Source: Mastigocoleus testarum BC008
GTDB taxonomy: Bacteria > Cyanobacteriota > Cyanobacteriia > Cyanobacteriales > Nostocaceae
Direction: 5' to 3'
Length of the DNA: 64,000 nucleotides
Assembly (NCBI RefSeq): GCF_001456025.1
Contig: NZ_LMTZ01000137.1
Span: 1-64,000 of the forward strand
Under the pieces are notes generated by a model. The model made no database searches and had not been told where the DNA came from. It saw only the letters and a list, made by a program, of their open reading frames with translations. The translations under genes and the position numbers were made by a program. Of this stretch, positions 17,288 through 25,064 are shown piece by piece (within the stretch, counting starts at the first letter, position 1; each line of letters starts with the position of its first letter).

Positions 17288-17798
17288 TGCTACCCCCATT
17301 TTTATAGGAAACATCGCCTACTACTGGCATTGAATATTGCTGTCTACGGAATCTTTTTGTACGTCTGGCTACTAAATCCCTATTACCAGTAAAGGCGACT
17401 GCACTAACACGCCCTTCTTCGTTCAAGACACCAGTTACGCCAAAGGCATCGCATACAACCGTGCCCCTCACCAAAGGTGCGCCACTAATCCGATCTGTTA
17501 TTAATTGATCCTTTTTTAACCCCACGAAGTAATGACGTCCTCGACGCCGAACTTTACCCACAACGGGAAGACACTTCTCATAGCGTTGTTCTGCTATTTT
17601 GGCTTCTCTTTTCTCATCTGCCCTTTGTCGCTCTAATCTACTCAAGCGATCGTTACTAGCACTAACCTCTGCCTTAACTCGATTAGTCATGGCGATATTG
17701 TTGGCAATATCATCACGACTCACAAACAAGCCGACAACACACACTGTACCAAACACGATTTTGATGCCGTGTTTTTTCCATACACGATTTTTCCTCAT
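17274..17798 (-). CDS. membrane-anchored hypothetical protein
   Basis: 174 residues. A basic N-terminus and one membrane segment (IKIVFGTVCVVGLFVS) are followed by a coiled coil (about 40-70) and a strand-rich domain (GKVRRRGRHYFVGLKKDQLI, then VVCDAFGVTGVLNEEGRVSA). Rich in arginine. It precedes and overlaps the multi-pass protein gene. Function unknown. Confidence 0.65.
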   Translation of the reverse strand: MRKNRVWKKHGIKIVFGTVCVVGLFVSRDDIANNIAMTNRVKAEVSASNDRLSRLERQRADEKREAKIAEQRYEKCLPVVGKVRRRGRHYFVGLKKDQLITDRISGAPLVRGTVVCDAFGVTGVLNEEGRVSAVAFTGNRDLVARRTKRFRRQQYSMPVVGDVSYKNGGSNESR

Positions 17799-18110
17799 CT
17801 TTTTTTATTTAGAAAACACTGCATTTTTTATTTTGAGAGCTAAATCCAATTGGTATACAAACGTAACAATCAATACTGTATTGCAAGTACAATCCCCACC
17901 AACCCAGTCTATTTTTACTTTTTGTATTTTTCGTTACAAAAAGCCGTAAACGTTGCTGCAACGCTAGCACTAACTAAAATTAAACCAAAATTCATATAAA
18001 CTGCTAACGCTGGTGCAACGATAAGCTCTACAAACTCTGTGGTTAAAGTCTTTTAGGTGCAACGCATAACATTCATGTAGCATAAATGTTTACTCAATTA
18101 AGTCAAGAAT
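17799..18110. other. gene-free stretch with R1 repeats
   Basis: Contains a good R1 copy at 17946-17968 (GTAAACGTTGCTGCAACGCT) and a degenerate one at 18003-18026 (GCTAACGCTGGTGCAACGAT), but no credible gene. Confidence 0.6.
17946..17968. repeat. R1 palindromic repeat
   Basis: GTAAACGTTGCTGCAACGCT; fourth clear copy of the R1 family. A degenerate copy lies 35 bases downstream. Confidence 0.8.
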
Positions 18111-18386
18111 TTAACCAGGTAAAAACTCAGCTAATCCATTCACTGCCCACTCCAAACCAGAATTCAGTTTGTCGAAAGGTGTAATAAAAGTTGCATTCAA
18201 AATTCGCCCCAACATTTTTCTTTTACTCCCGCTTAACTTATACGATAATTTGTTGATTGCCTTACGTCCCAAGGGACTTGAATTAATAAACTTTAGTAAT
18301 TCCACACACTCGAAGTATGTGGAATCATGAATGTTTCTTACTATGTGATTTGGCACCAAAGCTGGTGCAGTAACTGCCAGTTCCAC
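18111..18386 (-). CDS. small hypothetical protein (GTG start)
   Basis: Ninety-one residues with a GTG start, VELAVTAPALVPNHIVRNIH. Helical (CVELLKFINSSPLGRKAINK) with a basic middle. It starts 11 bases after the stop of the next gene. Function unknown. Confidence 0.55.
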   Translation of the reverse strand: MELAVTAPALVPNHIVRNIHDSTYFECVELLKFINSSPLGRKAINKLSYKLSGSKRKMLGRILNATFITPFDKLNSGLEWAVNGLAEFLPG

Positions 18387-18397
18387 AAGTAGAAGTC

Positions 18398-18970
18398 TTA
18401 ATTCCCACTCCCTCCTACTACTCGCTGATAATATTTTTTTGATTTTTCAACCACATTTTGAGCATCATCTCGCAGTCCTTGTAATTCTGCTAAAAGTTGC
18501 TGGTTGTCATCCGCCAAAGAATTTGCCCAATCTTGACGTTGTTTTTGATTATTTACTCGTTGTTGATTAGTTTGCTGTGTAACCAATTTGGCATAATTTA
18601 ACCACGCACTAGTTCGACCTTGTTGAAAAGCGGCTATTTCCTCAAAGCCACTTTGTACACCCTCTACCAAAATTTCATTTACTGATAAATCAGATATTGT
18701 TTGACGTACAGCAAGTTGTACATCATGTTGCTGTAAAGCTAAGTATTCTGGAGTTAACTCAAACCCTTGAGTTGGTGCTGTTGTTAACTTAGTCTGTCTT
18801 TTATCACGAATTTTTTCGTATTGCTCAACAAATTTATCTGCAATATCTGCTCTTACAGGAGTATCAACTGCCCAGTTAATATCGTCGTACTCTGCACGCA
18901 GAATATCCAATAAATTTTGGACATCTATTTCGATGAATTCTGCTAATTCTTCTACAGTAAAGTTAGTCAT
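18398..18970 (-). CDS. hypothetical coiled-coil protein
   Basis: 190 residues. The N-terminal 30 (FTVEELAEFIEIDVQNLLDI) look like a small helical DNA-binding or adaptor motif; the rest is glutamine-rich coiled coil ending in a positively charged tail. It lies 12 bases downstream of the HTH-like gene, so the two may act together in DNA binding. Confidence 0.6.
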   Translation of the reverse strand: MTNFTVEELAEFIEIDVQNLLDILRAEYDDINWAVDTPVRADIADKFVEQYEKIRDKRQTKLTTAPTQGFELTPEYLALQQHDVQLAVRQTISDLSVNEILVEGVQSGFEEIAAFQQGRTSAWLNYAKLVTQQTNQQRVNNQKQRQDWANSLADDNQQLLAELQGLRDDAQNVVEKSKKYYQRVVGGSGN

Positions 18971-18982
18971 TGTCTATTTCCT

Positions 18983-19360
18983 TTAGGCTGATTGTGGTTT
19001 TACTTCATTGAAAACTGTCATTATTTGATCGAATCTTTGTTTAGAAAACAAAGGACGATTATTACGAATGCATTGCTTCGTCATCTCAGCGTTGCAATAA
19101 TAAGCCATTAGATTTCTTACCCGACTTATAGCCCAAACTTGATAAGGAGTTAGTGGTCTTGTTGTGTCCAGTCCTCCATTACTCATTTGTGGACATTCTT
19201 TTTTATAATCGGGAAGAATAAATGCTATTTTTGCAAGCTTTTGAATATATGCTCGCGAGCAATTAAGCATTTTAGATAGCTTTTCTCGCGAGATGTTGTA
19301 ATCCATATAGATGGAATTATTTTCTAATAACGTATCTATTGTGTGTGCTTGAACTTGCAT
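18983..19360 (-). CDS. HTH-like DNA-binding protein
   Basis: 125 residues with a helix-turn-helix-like stretch (ISREKLSKMLNCSRAYIQKL, about residues 24-43) followed by a second helical part (PYQVWAISRVRNLMAYYCNA). Probably binds DNA. Function unknown. Located upstream of the coiled-coil gene in the same string. Confidence 0.6.
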   Translation of the reverse strand: MQVQAHTIDTLLENNSIYMDYNISREKLSKMLNCSRAYIQKLAKIAFILPDYKKECPQMSNGGLDTTRPLTPYQVWAISRVRNLMAYYCNAEMTKQCIRNNRPLFSKQRFDQIMTVFNEVKPQSA

Positions 19361-19419
19361 TTCAATTACTACATCATCGACTCAAAATTTTAATCAAAAG
19401 TCAAAACTTTCTCTATAAA

Positions 19420-19515
19420 AAATGGGGCAGTCTTCCCGTTACTGGGTCTTTGACCCAGTAACGGACGAGTTTCTACATTTAAAAACGAGAGCTTTTTTAA
19501 AAGACTGCCCCATTT
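19420..19515. repeat. palindromic element E3 (family B)
   Basis: Outer arms AAATGGGGCAGTCTT / AAGACTGCCCCATTT enclose a perfect inner hairpin CCGTTACTGGGTC-TTT-GACCCAGTAACGG. The right flank TTTCAATGCGCGCCTGCG is identical to that of E4 at 36391. Confidence 0.8.
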
Positions 19516-19549
19516 CAATGCGCGCCTGCGGCGAATAGAAGTGGGCTCA

Positions 19550-19573
19550 GTAAGCGTTGCAGCCTCGTTTACG
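19550..19573. repeat. degenerate R1 repeat
   Basis: GTAAGCGTTGCAGCCTCGTTTAC, with one arm of the R1 palindrome rearranged. Confidence 0.55.
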
Positions 19574-19599
19574 CTGAAACAAAAAAAATAAACTTTCAA

Positions 19600-19808
19600 G
19601 CATTGTCTCGGCTTTCGATCCAGTCAACGAATTTTCTGCGAGTTATTTGTTGATAGTTTTTTTCTTCTAAAAGAAATATTCTTAGATCTTGCACCAGCAG
19701 AAATTGATGTAATTGTATTACTCAGTAAAAAGCCATAACCCTTAATTTAGCGATATAATGTCATAAAAATTAGGTAGCGTTATCGAACGTATTTTGAATT
19801 TACCTGGG
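19600..19808. other. gap with a short coding remnant
   Basis: The minus strand 19715-19600 reads LRIFLLEEKNYQQITRRKFV then DWIESRDNA and stops; no convincing start exists. It may be the tail of a small gene cut by recombination at GGTGCAAGATCT, which is also present near 19823 in inverse form. Confidence 0.35.
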
Positions 19809-20195
19809 TTAATACCTAGAGGTGCAAGATCTGAGTATTCTCGCTTCATCATAGGTTCGGTTCACTATCAACAAAATTTCCACAAAATAAAGCAGAAACC
19901 GTTGATAACTATCAAGTCTATGTTTCTGCTTCTTGTTACCGAAATCCAAGTAATTTTGTGCTAGTACCAAATTCGGTTCGATGACTAATTTCCAGTTACG
20001 CCATGCTCCATTTCTACCAATACCTGACCTCAAATACCATTCTCTTCTGGTTAATTCACCGCTCCTAAACTTATTTTTCAGTACTTCTAGTACTTCTAGT
20101 ATTTCCAGAACTTCCAGTTCAGACTTTGGTAATTTCTGCATCAGTAAAATAAATTCTTCAGGTAAGACAAGATTTTTCTTCACACCACAAAACAT
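19809..20195 (-). CDS. hypothetical protein with internal tandem repeat
   Basis: 128 residues. A nine-base repeat near 20085-20115 encodes LEVLEILEVLEVL, a short leucine-rich helix. Downstream is a basic part (GELTRREWYLRSGIGRNGAW) that could contact nucleic acid. No known family. Confidence 0.5.
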   Translation of the reverse strand: MFCGVKKNLVLPEEFILLMQKLPKSELEVLEILEVLEVLKNKFRSGELTRREWYLRSGIGRNGAWRNWKLVIEPNLVLAQNYLDFGNKKQKHRLDSYQRFLLYFVEILLIVNRTYDEARILRSCTSRY

Positions 20196-20209
20196 ATAGC
20201 TTGTTAAAA

Positions 20210-20446
20210 TTACTCAGAGATTGGTTCGTCATCCTCAGTTACTTGAAATGAGAAAGTATTAGGATCTATAGCACTATTATTCTTAGATTTGTATTTGGCA
20301 TACCAATTCGCATGCTCTAGATCCAAGTTGAACCAAGCATTACCAAGGTCAGAGGTAACGCCACCATCCTTCGACAGATACCTTTCTTCATCACTGAACT
20401 CATCTCTGACAAATTTAATCCCGTAGGCTTTAAAAGACTTAGGCAC
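20210..20446 (-). CDS. small hypothetical protein
   Basis: Seventy-eight residues, MPKSFKAYGIKFVRDEFSDE, then WFNLDLEHANWYAKYKSK. Overlaps the next gene by eight bases. Unknown family. Confidence 0.6.
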   Translation of the reverse strand: MPKSFKAYGIKFVRDEFSDEERYLSKDGGVTSDLGNAWFNLDLEHANWYAKYKSKNNSAIDPNTFSFQVTEDDEPISE

Positions 20447-20633
20447 TATAATTACCTCCTAATTCTTTGATTATTTCAATGGCCTTATTCTCCGGAACAG
20501 AACCGCTATACCTACTACCTACTTGAACCAGAAGCTCATAATCTACCAATGTGCTCAAAACAATACTTCGCTTATTTTTTGGTACGTGCTTTTGAATGAA
20601 ACGGGTGCATTGGGTCGCGTTAAGCTGCTTCAT
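20439..20633 (-). CDS. small hypothetical basic protein
   Basis: Sixty-four residues, MKQLNATQCTRFIQKHVPKN, ending AIEIIKELGGNYSA. Overlaps the genes on both sides (eight and fourteen bases), so translation is probably coupled. Confidence 0.6.
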   Translation of the reverse strand: MKQLNATQCTRFIQKHVPKNKRSIVLSTLVDYELLVQVGSRYSGSVPENKAIEIIKELGGNYSA

Positions 20634-20871
20634 CAGATACCTCAGAAGTCTCTTGATTCATAAGACGAACTGGCAAATCTTGAGCATCATTAATTAACTC
20701 ACTCACCAGTTCTGCACCAGACATAAAAACTTCATAGATTGTGGGAGCACTCACCTCTTTTCCAGCAATCCTTACCTTATATTTGCGAGTCAAAATATCA
20801 AAACTAAAATCGCCACCAATTTTGGAGAAAAAATCAGTAGCGACTTGCACGCTTATTTTTGGATATGACAT
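20620..20871 (-). CDS. small hypothetical protein
   Basis: Eighty-three residues, strand-rich in the middle (DFSFDILTRKYKVRIAGKEV) with an acidic tail. One base from the gene upstream. Confidence 0.6.
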   Translation of the reverse strand: MSYPKISVQVATDFFSKIGGDFSFDILTRKYKVRIAGKEVSAPTIYEVFMSGAELVSELINDAQDLPVRLMNQETSEVSDEAA

Positions 20872-20872
20872 G

Positions 20873-21241
20873 TTATTTATTTAACCAGTTGTCCATTTCT
20901 TTAATTGCAGCTTTGTATTGACCTGATAAAGCTTGATATTGATGTTGAGAAATCGCACCATTTTTGAAAGCTGTATCAAGTTTTGTACAAACTTGCTCAT
21001 ATCCTCTTTTTCGTTGAGCTACAAAATTTATCTCATCCCGCTCAAGTTCCCTGAAGTCTTCACCCTCATAGCGTTTACCATCAACTTTTATCGCTGTTTC
21101 ATAAGCTTTCTGACGTTCACGAGGCGACAAAGTTGGATCGAAAGCTTTATCAAGATTGTCCTCGATTTGGCAGTCTGGGTCTAACCTACGCACAACTGCA
21201 GCGCCTACAAAAGCTGCACCAGCTAATACTAACGGCAGCAT
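20873..21241 (-). CDS. small membrane-anchored protein
   Basis: 122 residues. A short hydrophobic N-terminus (LPLVLAGAAFVGAAVV) may be an anchor; the rest is a charged helical domain (LSPRERQKAYETAIKVDG) ending in a coiled part (QYQALSGQYKAAIKEMDNWL). Overlaps the next gene by one base. Confidence 0.65.
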   Translation of the reverse strand: MLPLVLAGAAFVGAAVVRRLDPDCQIEDNLDKAFDPTLSPRERQKAYETAIKVDGKRYEGEDFRELERDEINFVAQRKRGYEQVCTKLDTAFKNGAISQHQYQALSGQYKAAIKEMDNWLNK

Positions 21242-21534
21242 TAATTTCCCCCTTTTAAAAACTTAGAAACATCCATCATTAGTTGGAAACGCTTATTACA
21301 ACGATCAGCATAAGCAGGATTGTGCGGATAATTTCGAGCGCCTTCTTGAAATTGAGTTTCTGCTAGACTTTCAAAAAAATTACCGCGTTCGACTCGCTCC
21401 AATCGGCACTTGTAAGCGATATCCTCTTCCTTATCTTCTATCGAGATAAGAACATCACCAAAAACATCGCCTTGACTAGTTATGATTGGACGATGAATAG
21501 GGTAATCTTGTGCAAACTCAAAATTATTGGGCAT
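21241..21534 (-). CDS. small hypothetical protein
   Basis: Ninety-seven residues from ATG 21534 (MPNNFEFAQDYPIHRPIITS). A TTG two codons upstream is possible. Two cysteines and conserved-looking aromatic residues, but no motif. Confidence 0.6.
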   Translation of the reverse strand: MPNNFEFAQDYPIHRPIITSQGDVFGDVLISIEDKEEDIAYKCRLERVERGNFFESLAETQFQEGARNYPHNPAYADRCNKRFQLMMDVSKFLKGGN

Positions 21535-21536
21535 AA

Positions 21537-21770
21537 TCAAAAATCCCTAACGACAAATCCTCGCTGTCTCCACGCACTAGCATCTTCTTCTGGTATAGGC
21601 ATCCTCTTGAATTCTGAATCAAAGACAGCACCACGTTGTGCTCCTGTGTACAACCAGTACTCGGCATCACTGGTGCTTTTCATCGCTTCCCATTTTTGAG
21701 AAACTGGTGCAAAACCGTTGGTATAATGACCATTTCTGTCTTTGAGATATACAACATCAACACGAGTCAT
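21537..21770 (-). CDS. small hypothetical protein
   Basis: Seventy-seven residues, MTRVDVVYLKDRNGHYTNGF, with an AEYWLYTGAQRGAVFDSEFK segment. TAGGAGGAATTTT upstream is a strong ribosome site, so this gene follows the interrupted gene as a new start of translation. Confidence 0.65.
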   Translation of the reverse strand: MTRVDVVYLKDRNGHYTNGFAPVSQKWEAMKSTSDAEYWLYTGAQRGAVFDSEFKRMPIPEEDASAWRQRGFVVRDF

Positions 21771-21973
21771 TTGACTTAAAATTCCTCCTATTTAACATCC
21801 GTTTTAAGGCACTTGCGCTTTAAAAAGAAGCCGTCATAACCCAGATCTACGCTACACAACGAATAATCCCAAAACACGGCTGGTACCTTTTTTTTTGCGT
21901 CTCCCTAAAAAGCAAAATTCCTCGTAAGACTTTGATTAACAAGGGATTCAAAGATTTCAGATTTTTTATTGAT

Positions 21974-22311
21974 TTACTGTTTTTTATTGTTACCTCCAAA
22001 ATTTGAAATCGCAGTTGTCTGAGCTTCTGAATTATCGATTATTAGCTGTGCATCTTCTCTTGTACTACGGGGGTTTCATAAAAATTACTCAAATCTGCCC
22101 AGCCCTATTCAAATCTACTCATTAATACCACTGATTTTGGCTTGTGGCTTGGTGGGTATTTATACAGAAAGCCTTGATTGTAAACTAATCAAACCCACCA
22201 AGCCACAAGGGCTGGGCAGATTTGAGCAGGTTTTTCCAAGGGGGTAATTTTCAGAATTACTCCGTCATGAGGAACAACAAAGCGCTCAATTGCATAGAAT
22301 TTATCAGACAT
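21974..22311 (-). pseudogene. 55-residue gene split by palindromic element E5
   Basis: ATG 22311 (AGGAGATATTG upstream) opens MSDKFYAIERFVVPHDGVIL KITP and then runs into element E5. Beyond the element, RSTREDAQLIIDNSEAQTTA leads to the stop at 21974. Removing about 166 bases and one copy of a four-base GGGG duplication rejoins the frames exactly. In the present state the frame ends inside the element after 40 codons. Confidence 0.7.
22074..22239. mobile_element. palindromic element E5 (MITE-like), inserted in a gene
   Basis: Nested stems: outer arms CTCAAATCTGCCCAGCCC (22088-22105) and its complement (22209-22226), a second stem CTTGTGGCTTGGTGGGT (22141-22157) with 22193-22209, and an inner TTGATT / AATCAA. 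Runs of five G border both ends and fit a four-base target duplication. It encodes nothing, so if it moves it does so by a protein supplied elsewhere. Confidence 0.75.
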
Positions 22312-22379
22312 CAATATCTCCTGAATACACAAAAGTTTTTATAGAAAATGCATGGCAAAGCCACAAACAGTTTTGAGAA

Positions 22380-22571
22380 TTAAGCGCGAGAACGGCGCTC
22401 TACCAAGAATTGGGCTTTCTTGAAATCACCGTAATTGATATCTTCACGACTTACTTTAAAACCTTTAAATTCACCCTTTATCCTATCTTCGACCTTAGAC
22501 ATATCCCCTGCTGTCTTGCAGCCAAATTCTTTGTAATCATCAGGGTAGTAAGTGAATTGATATTCAGGCAT
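22380..22571 (-). CDS. small hypothetical protein
   Basis: Sixty-three residues, MPEYQFTYYPDDYKEFGCKT, ending in a basic KKAQFLVERRSRA. Adjacent to the next gene upstream with one base between them. Unknown family. Confidence 0.6.
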   Translation of the reverse strand: MPEYQFTYYPDDYKEFGCKTAGDMSKVEDRIKGEFKGFKVSREDINYGDFKKAQFLVERRSRA

Positions 22572-22572
22572 C

Positions 22573-22785
22573 TTAAATCTCCTTTACTTGAAGATACGGA
22601 AGAGTTTTATCAATAATTTCCTGATCTACCTTACTCCGACCAAGATTTTTGAGGTAAGCATTATCGCGTCCAATCACTTGTGCTGCTTGATATGCCAGAG
22701 TCGGCGGACAACCGCTATTGAGAAAAACTTCCCATGCACCCTCATGAAACGCTGGATTGCTTGTATCAAAAGAGATTTCACTCAT
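22573..22785 (-). CDS. small hypothetical protein
   Basis: Seventy residues, MSEISFDTSNPAFHEGAWEV, then LGRSKVDQEIIDKTLPYLQV. Overlaps the gene upstream by eight bases. Confidence 0.6.
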   Translation of the reverse strand: MSEISFDTSNPAFHEGAWEVFLNSGCPPTLAYQAAQVIGRDNAYLKNLGRSKVDQEIIDKTLPYLQVKEI

Positions 22786-23032
22786 CCAAAATACCCCCTA
22801 GAATCATTCCCTCAGCCCTTTCTTGTATCTCGTTTAAATCGATTTTTCCATCGATAAATGCTTGGAGAATACTTACATGGGCAGCACCAATTTCTTGGAT
22901 GTTTGGATAATTAAATCCATGAATATTTGAGTTAGATACTGCCCGACACAGAGCATCCTCTCGAATTTTTTGAGGATATTTTTCGTCTCCTGCAATGTTT
23001 AACTGTTTTTGGATATATGATTTATCTGGCAT
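22778..23032 (-). CDS. small hypothetical helical protein
   Basis: Eighty-four residues, MPDKSYIQKQLNIAGDEKYP. All-helical with an acidic end. Shares one base with the gene upstream. Confidence 0.6.
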   Translation of the reverse strand: MPDKSYIQKQLNIAGDEKYPQKIREDALCRAVSNSNIHGFNYPNIQEIGAAHVSILQAFIDGKIDLNEIQERAEGMILGGILDE

Positions 23033-23271
23033 TATTCATCACCATCCATTTCAGATAGATCAAAAATTACAAATTTCTCAACTCCATTGACCGGCGTACC
23101 AACGATGAATTTACCTTCGAAAGCACCACCTGTATTTTTCGGTCGGAAATTTTCTACTTTTAAAGATTTATCTGGTTTTTCAGTTATTATTTCTAGATTT
23201 GCACCTTTACTCACAAGCACCAATGCTTGCTCTCTCGTCAAATTCGTTAGATCAAAATCATCCGTGTTCAC
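23032..23271 (-). CDS. small protein, tandem duplicate pair member 1
   Basis: Seventy-nine residues. Aligns with the next gene along its length: LTREQALVLVSKGANLEII with LDKEQALKAFANGAELSLF, then FRPKNTGGAFEGKFIVGTPV with YQPTNKGGINQNMRIFAVPE. Small alpha/beta or all-beta protein of unknown role. Confidence 0.7.
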   Translation of the reverse strand: MNTDDFDLTNLTREQALVLVSKGANLEIITEKPDKSLKVENFRPKNTGGAFEGKFIVGTPVNGVEKFVIFDLSEMDGDE

Positions 23272-23513
23272 AGCTTTAATACCTTATCCGTGACGACATA
23301 CTCGACGATACCATCAGCTTCCGGAACTGCAAATATGCGCATATTTTGGTTGATACCGCCTTTATTCGTTGGTTGATAGTCGTGCATCCGAATTTTCCCG
23401 TCTTCTTTTTGGACGAAAAGACTCAACTCAGCACCGTTGGCAAATGCTTTAAGAGCTTGTTCTTTATCGAGTCTATCCAATCCTATAGACAAAATGTCAG
23501 TTGTTTTTTCCAT
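23268..23513 (-). CDS. small protein, tandem duplicate pair member 2
   Basis: Eighty-one residues, homologous to the 23032 gene (see there) and overlapping its start by four bases (ATGA). The pair is a local tandem duplication that has diverged well beyond DNA similarity. Confidence 0.7.
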   Translation of the reverse strand: MEKTTDILSIGLDRLDKEQALKAFANGAELSLFVQKEDGKIRMHDYQPTNKGGINQNMRIFAVPEADGIVEYVVTDKVLKL

Positions 23514-23589
23514 TGTTTACACCTTTTTTAATAAAGAAAAACACGACACTCGGAGGAATATCGTGTTGAAGGCTAGGGTTCATATCAAA

Positions 23590-23832
23590 TTACAGAAGTT
23601 TACTAAGGGTATTCACTTCCTCCAAAAGAATGTTTTTCGCTTCCCAAATACCGAATTTCATATCATTAAAATCTAATTTGAGTTCTGGAACTATGCCTAA
23701 CTTTTCGTCAGTCATATTCAATACTTCTTGATAACCAGGCATTTCGCTTAAACTTTCCATTTCTTGATTGATTGCCCGTAATTTCTGAAGAATTGCCGTT
23801 TTTTGTTCTAACTCTTGATGCTTGTAGTCCAT
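23590..23832 (-). CDS. small coiled-coil protein
   Basis: Eighty residues, MDYKHQELEQKTAILQKLRA, heptad-rich at the start and again in the second half. Unknown family. Confidence 0.6.
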   Translation of the reverse strand: MDYKHQELEQKTAILQKLRAINQEMESLSEMPGYQEVLNMTDEKLGIVPELKLDFNDMKFGIWEAKNILLEEVNTLSKLL

Positions 23833-23896
23833 ATTTTGTTTCTACGAGAAGAACATCCTTGAGAAGAAATCGAATTTTGCTTAGGGACTTCAAAGT

Positions 23897-23993
23897 AATA
23901 AAATATCCAGCCCTTGCGTTGCGCCGATAGGCGCAACGCTCAGCAGTCCTCGGTTTTACCCAAAATATATTTGATAGGGCTGGATATTTTATT
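23897..23993. repeat. palindromic element E2 (family A)
   Basis: Ninety-seven bases with arms AATAAAATATCCAGCCCT / AGGGCTGGATATTTTATT, an inner perfect hairpin GCGTTGCGCC-GATA-GGCGCAACGC and a core AGCAGTCCTCGGTTTTACCC matching E1. The arm differs from E1 at several positions, each matched by a change in the other arm. It supplies the C-terminus of the 23940 gene. Confidence 0.8.
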
Positions 23994-24146
23994 TTTTGGA
24001 TCTCTCTTATTTGAGTTCAACGATGATTCCCATGAACTTAATATACGGTCTATTTCTGCAAAGACTTCATCTAATCCTTCAAGACCTTTCTCAGCTTCCA
24101 AGGCTAGATCAAACAATTCACGTCTTTCCTTTTCGTTTATTTCCAT
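23940..24146 (-). CDS. small protein with element-derived C-terminus
   Basis: Sixty-eight residues. MEINEKERRELFDLALEAEK and a following acidic helix look native; the last 16 or so (ISSPIKYILGKTEDC) come from element E2, so the original end was probably lost. Confidence 0.55.
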   Translation of the reverse strand: MEINEKERRELFDLALEAEKGLEGLDEVFAEIDRILSSWESSLNSNKRDPKNKISSPIKYILGKTEDC

Positions 24147-24148
24147 AT

Positions 24149-24439
24149 CTAAACCGGAACCCTCCTTGATTGTTTTGAAAATTGCGTTTCGAGAAAGCTT
24201 TGATATTTAGAGTTACTCATAGAGCTTAAATCTCTCGCTTCTCTTGGGTATCCGTTGCATCGCATTGCAGATACCGTAGCTTTTTGGTCGAGTAGATTGC
24301 AACTCAAACTCTGAACAAAACGCAAACCTTTAATCAAACGTTCTGAAAATATTATCGATTCCGGCAATTCAACTACCGGATACATTCGAGCCTTTCTTAC
24401 AATTTTTTTGATTTCTACCGCACTTAAGTTATTGTTCAT
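24149..24439 (-). CDS. small protein, IVRKA family copy 1
   Basis: Ninety-six residues. The N-terminal SAVEIKKIVRKARMYPVVEL matches the starts of the 24861 and 25754 proteins, a basic helix-turn probably contacting nucleic acid. The rest is unique. Overlaps the next gene. Confidence 0.6.
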   Translation of the reverse strand: MNNNLSAVEIKKIVRKARMYPVVELPESIIFSERLIKGLRFVQSLSCNLLDQKATVSAMRCNGYPREARDLSSMSNSKYQSFLETQFSKQSRRVPV

Positions 24440-24566
24440 TTTTATATTTGGTTTTTATCTCCTCTACTTTTTTACGACAATCCTTAACAAACACGTCAGA
24501 CTGGTTTAACTGTTCAAGAAGTGCTTTAGCAGCCTCACTTACTTCAGAAGAAAAAATTTTAGCCAT
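24429..24566 (-). CDS. very small helical protein (45 aa)
   Basis: From ATG 24566, MAKIFSSEVSEAAKALLEQL. The start overlaps the upstream stop by eight bases. The longer frame to 24626 would add a spurious hydrophobic segment. Unknown family. Confidence 0.5.
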   Translation of the reverse strand: MAKIFSSEVSEAAKALLEQLNQSDVFVKDCRKKVEEIKTKYKNEQ

Positions 24567-24861
24567 TATTTTCAGTCCCAAAAAGAACGACAAACAAGTG
24601 ACCAAAAGCCAGTTGCATATCAACAACTTGGCTGGGATACAGAAGCTTTAGTTCTTCCTGGAGTCTAAGAATTTCTTGAAGAGGAAGATTTACAACTTCT
24701 GTGATCTCACTATATCGCTCAAATATTTTTTGCTTTTGTTCTACCAGAGCATTGACAAAATCCTCTGGGGAGAATTCTTGTAGGCTCCAAACCAAACTTG
24801 CATAAGCTATCTGAGACATTGTTAGGTCAATTAGTGGAGTCTTTTTATTTATTGTCTTCAT
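24559..24861 (-). CDS. small hypothetical helical protein
   Basis: One hundred residues from ATG 24861 (MKTINKKTPLIDLTMSQIAY), which shares its A with the upstream TGA. All-helical (FVNALVEQKQKIFERYSEIT). Unknown family. Confidence 0.6.
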   Translation of the reverse strand: MKTINKKTPLIDLTMSQIAYASLVWSLQEFSPEDFVNALVEQKQKIFERYSEITEVVNLPLQEILRLQEELKLLYPSQVVDMQLAFGHLFVVLFGTENNG

Positions 24862-25064
24862 CAACTCTTTTTTTCTGACTCTTCGTGATACTTGTAAAAG
24901 CTCGTTGCTTGTTGAAAATATTTCATTACATTACGTTTTGGTGCTAATGGCGAACGACGAGTACGAACAATCGTAGCTGAATTTGATAAAGGTGTAATCC
25001 CATGCTGCTTTGCTTTTCGTACTATATTTTTAATTTCTCTTGCAGTTAACTTTTTCCCAGCCAT
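24861..25064 (-). CDS. small protein, IVRKA family copy 2
   Basis: Sixty-seven residues from ATG 25064 (MAGKKLTAREIKNIVRKAKQ), starting inside the end of the nuclease-like gene. The HGITPLSNSATIV stretch matches copy 3 (HGIGPLPASLIER). Basic throughout, suggesting nucleic-acid binding. Confidence 0.6.
   Translation of the reverse strand: MAGKKLTAREIKNIVRKAKQHGITPLSNSATIVRTRRSPLAPKRNVMKYFQQATSFYKYHEESEKKS

Noticed and set aside
19390..19599. 69-codon minus frame
   Set aside because: It runs through both arms of element E3 and an R1 repeat; no independent coding signal.
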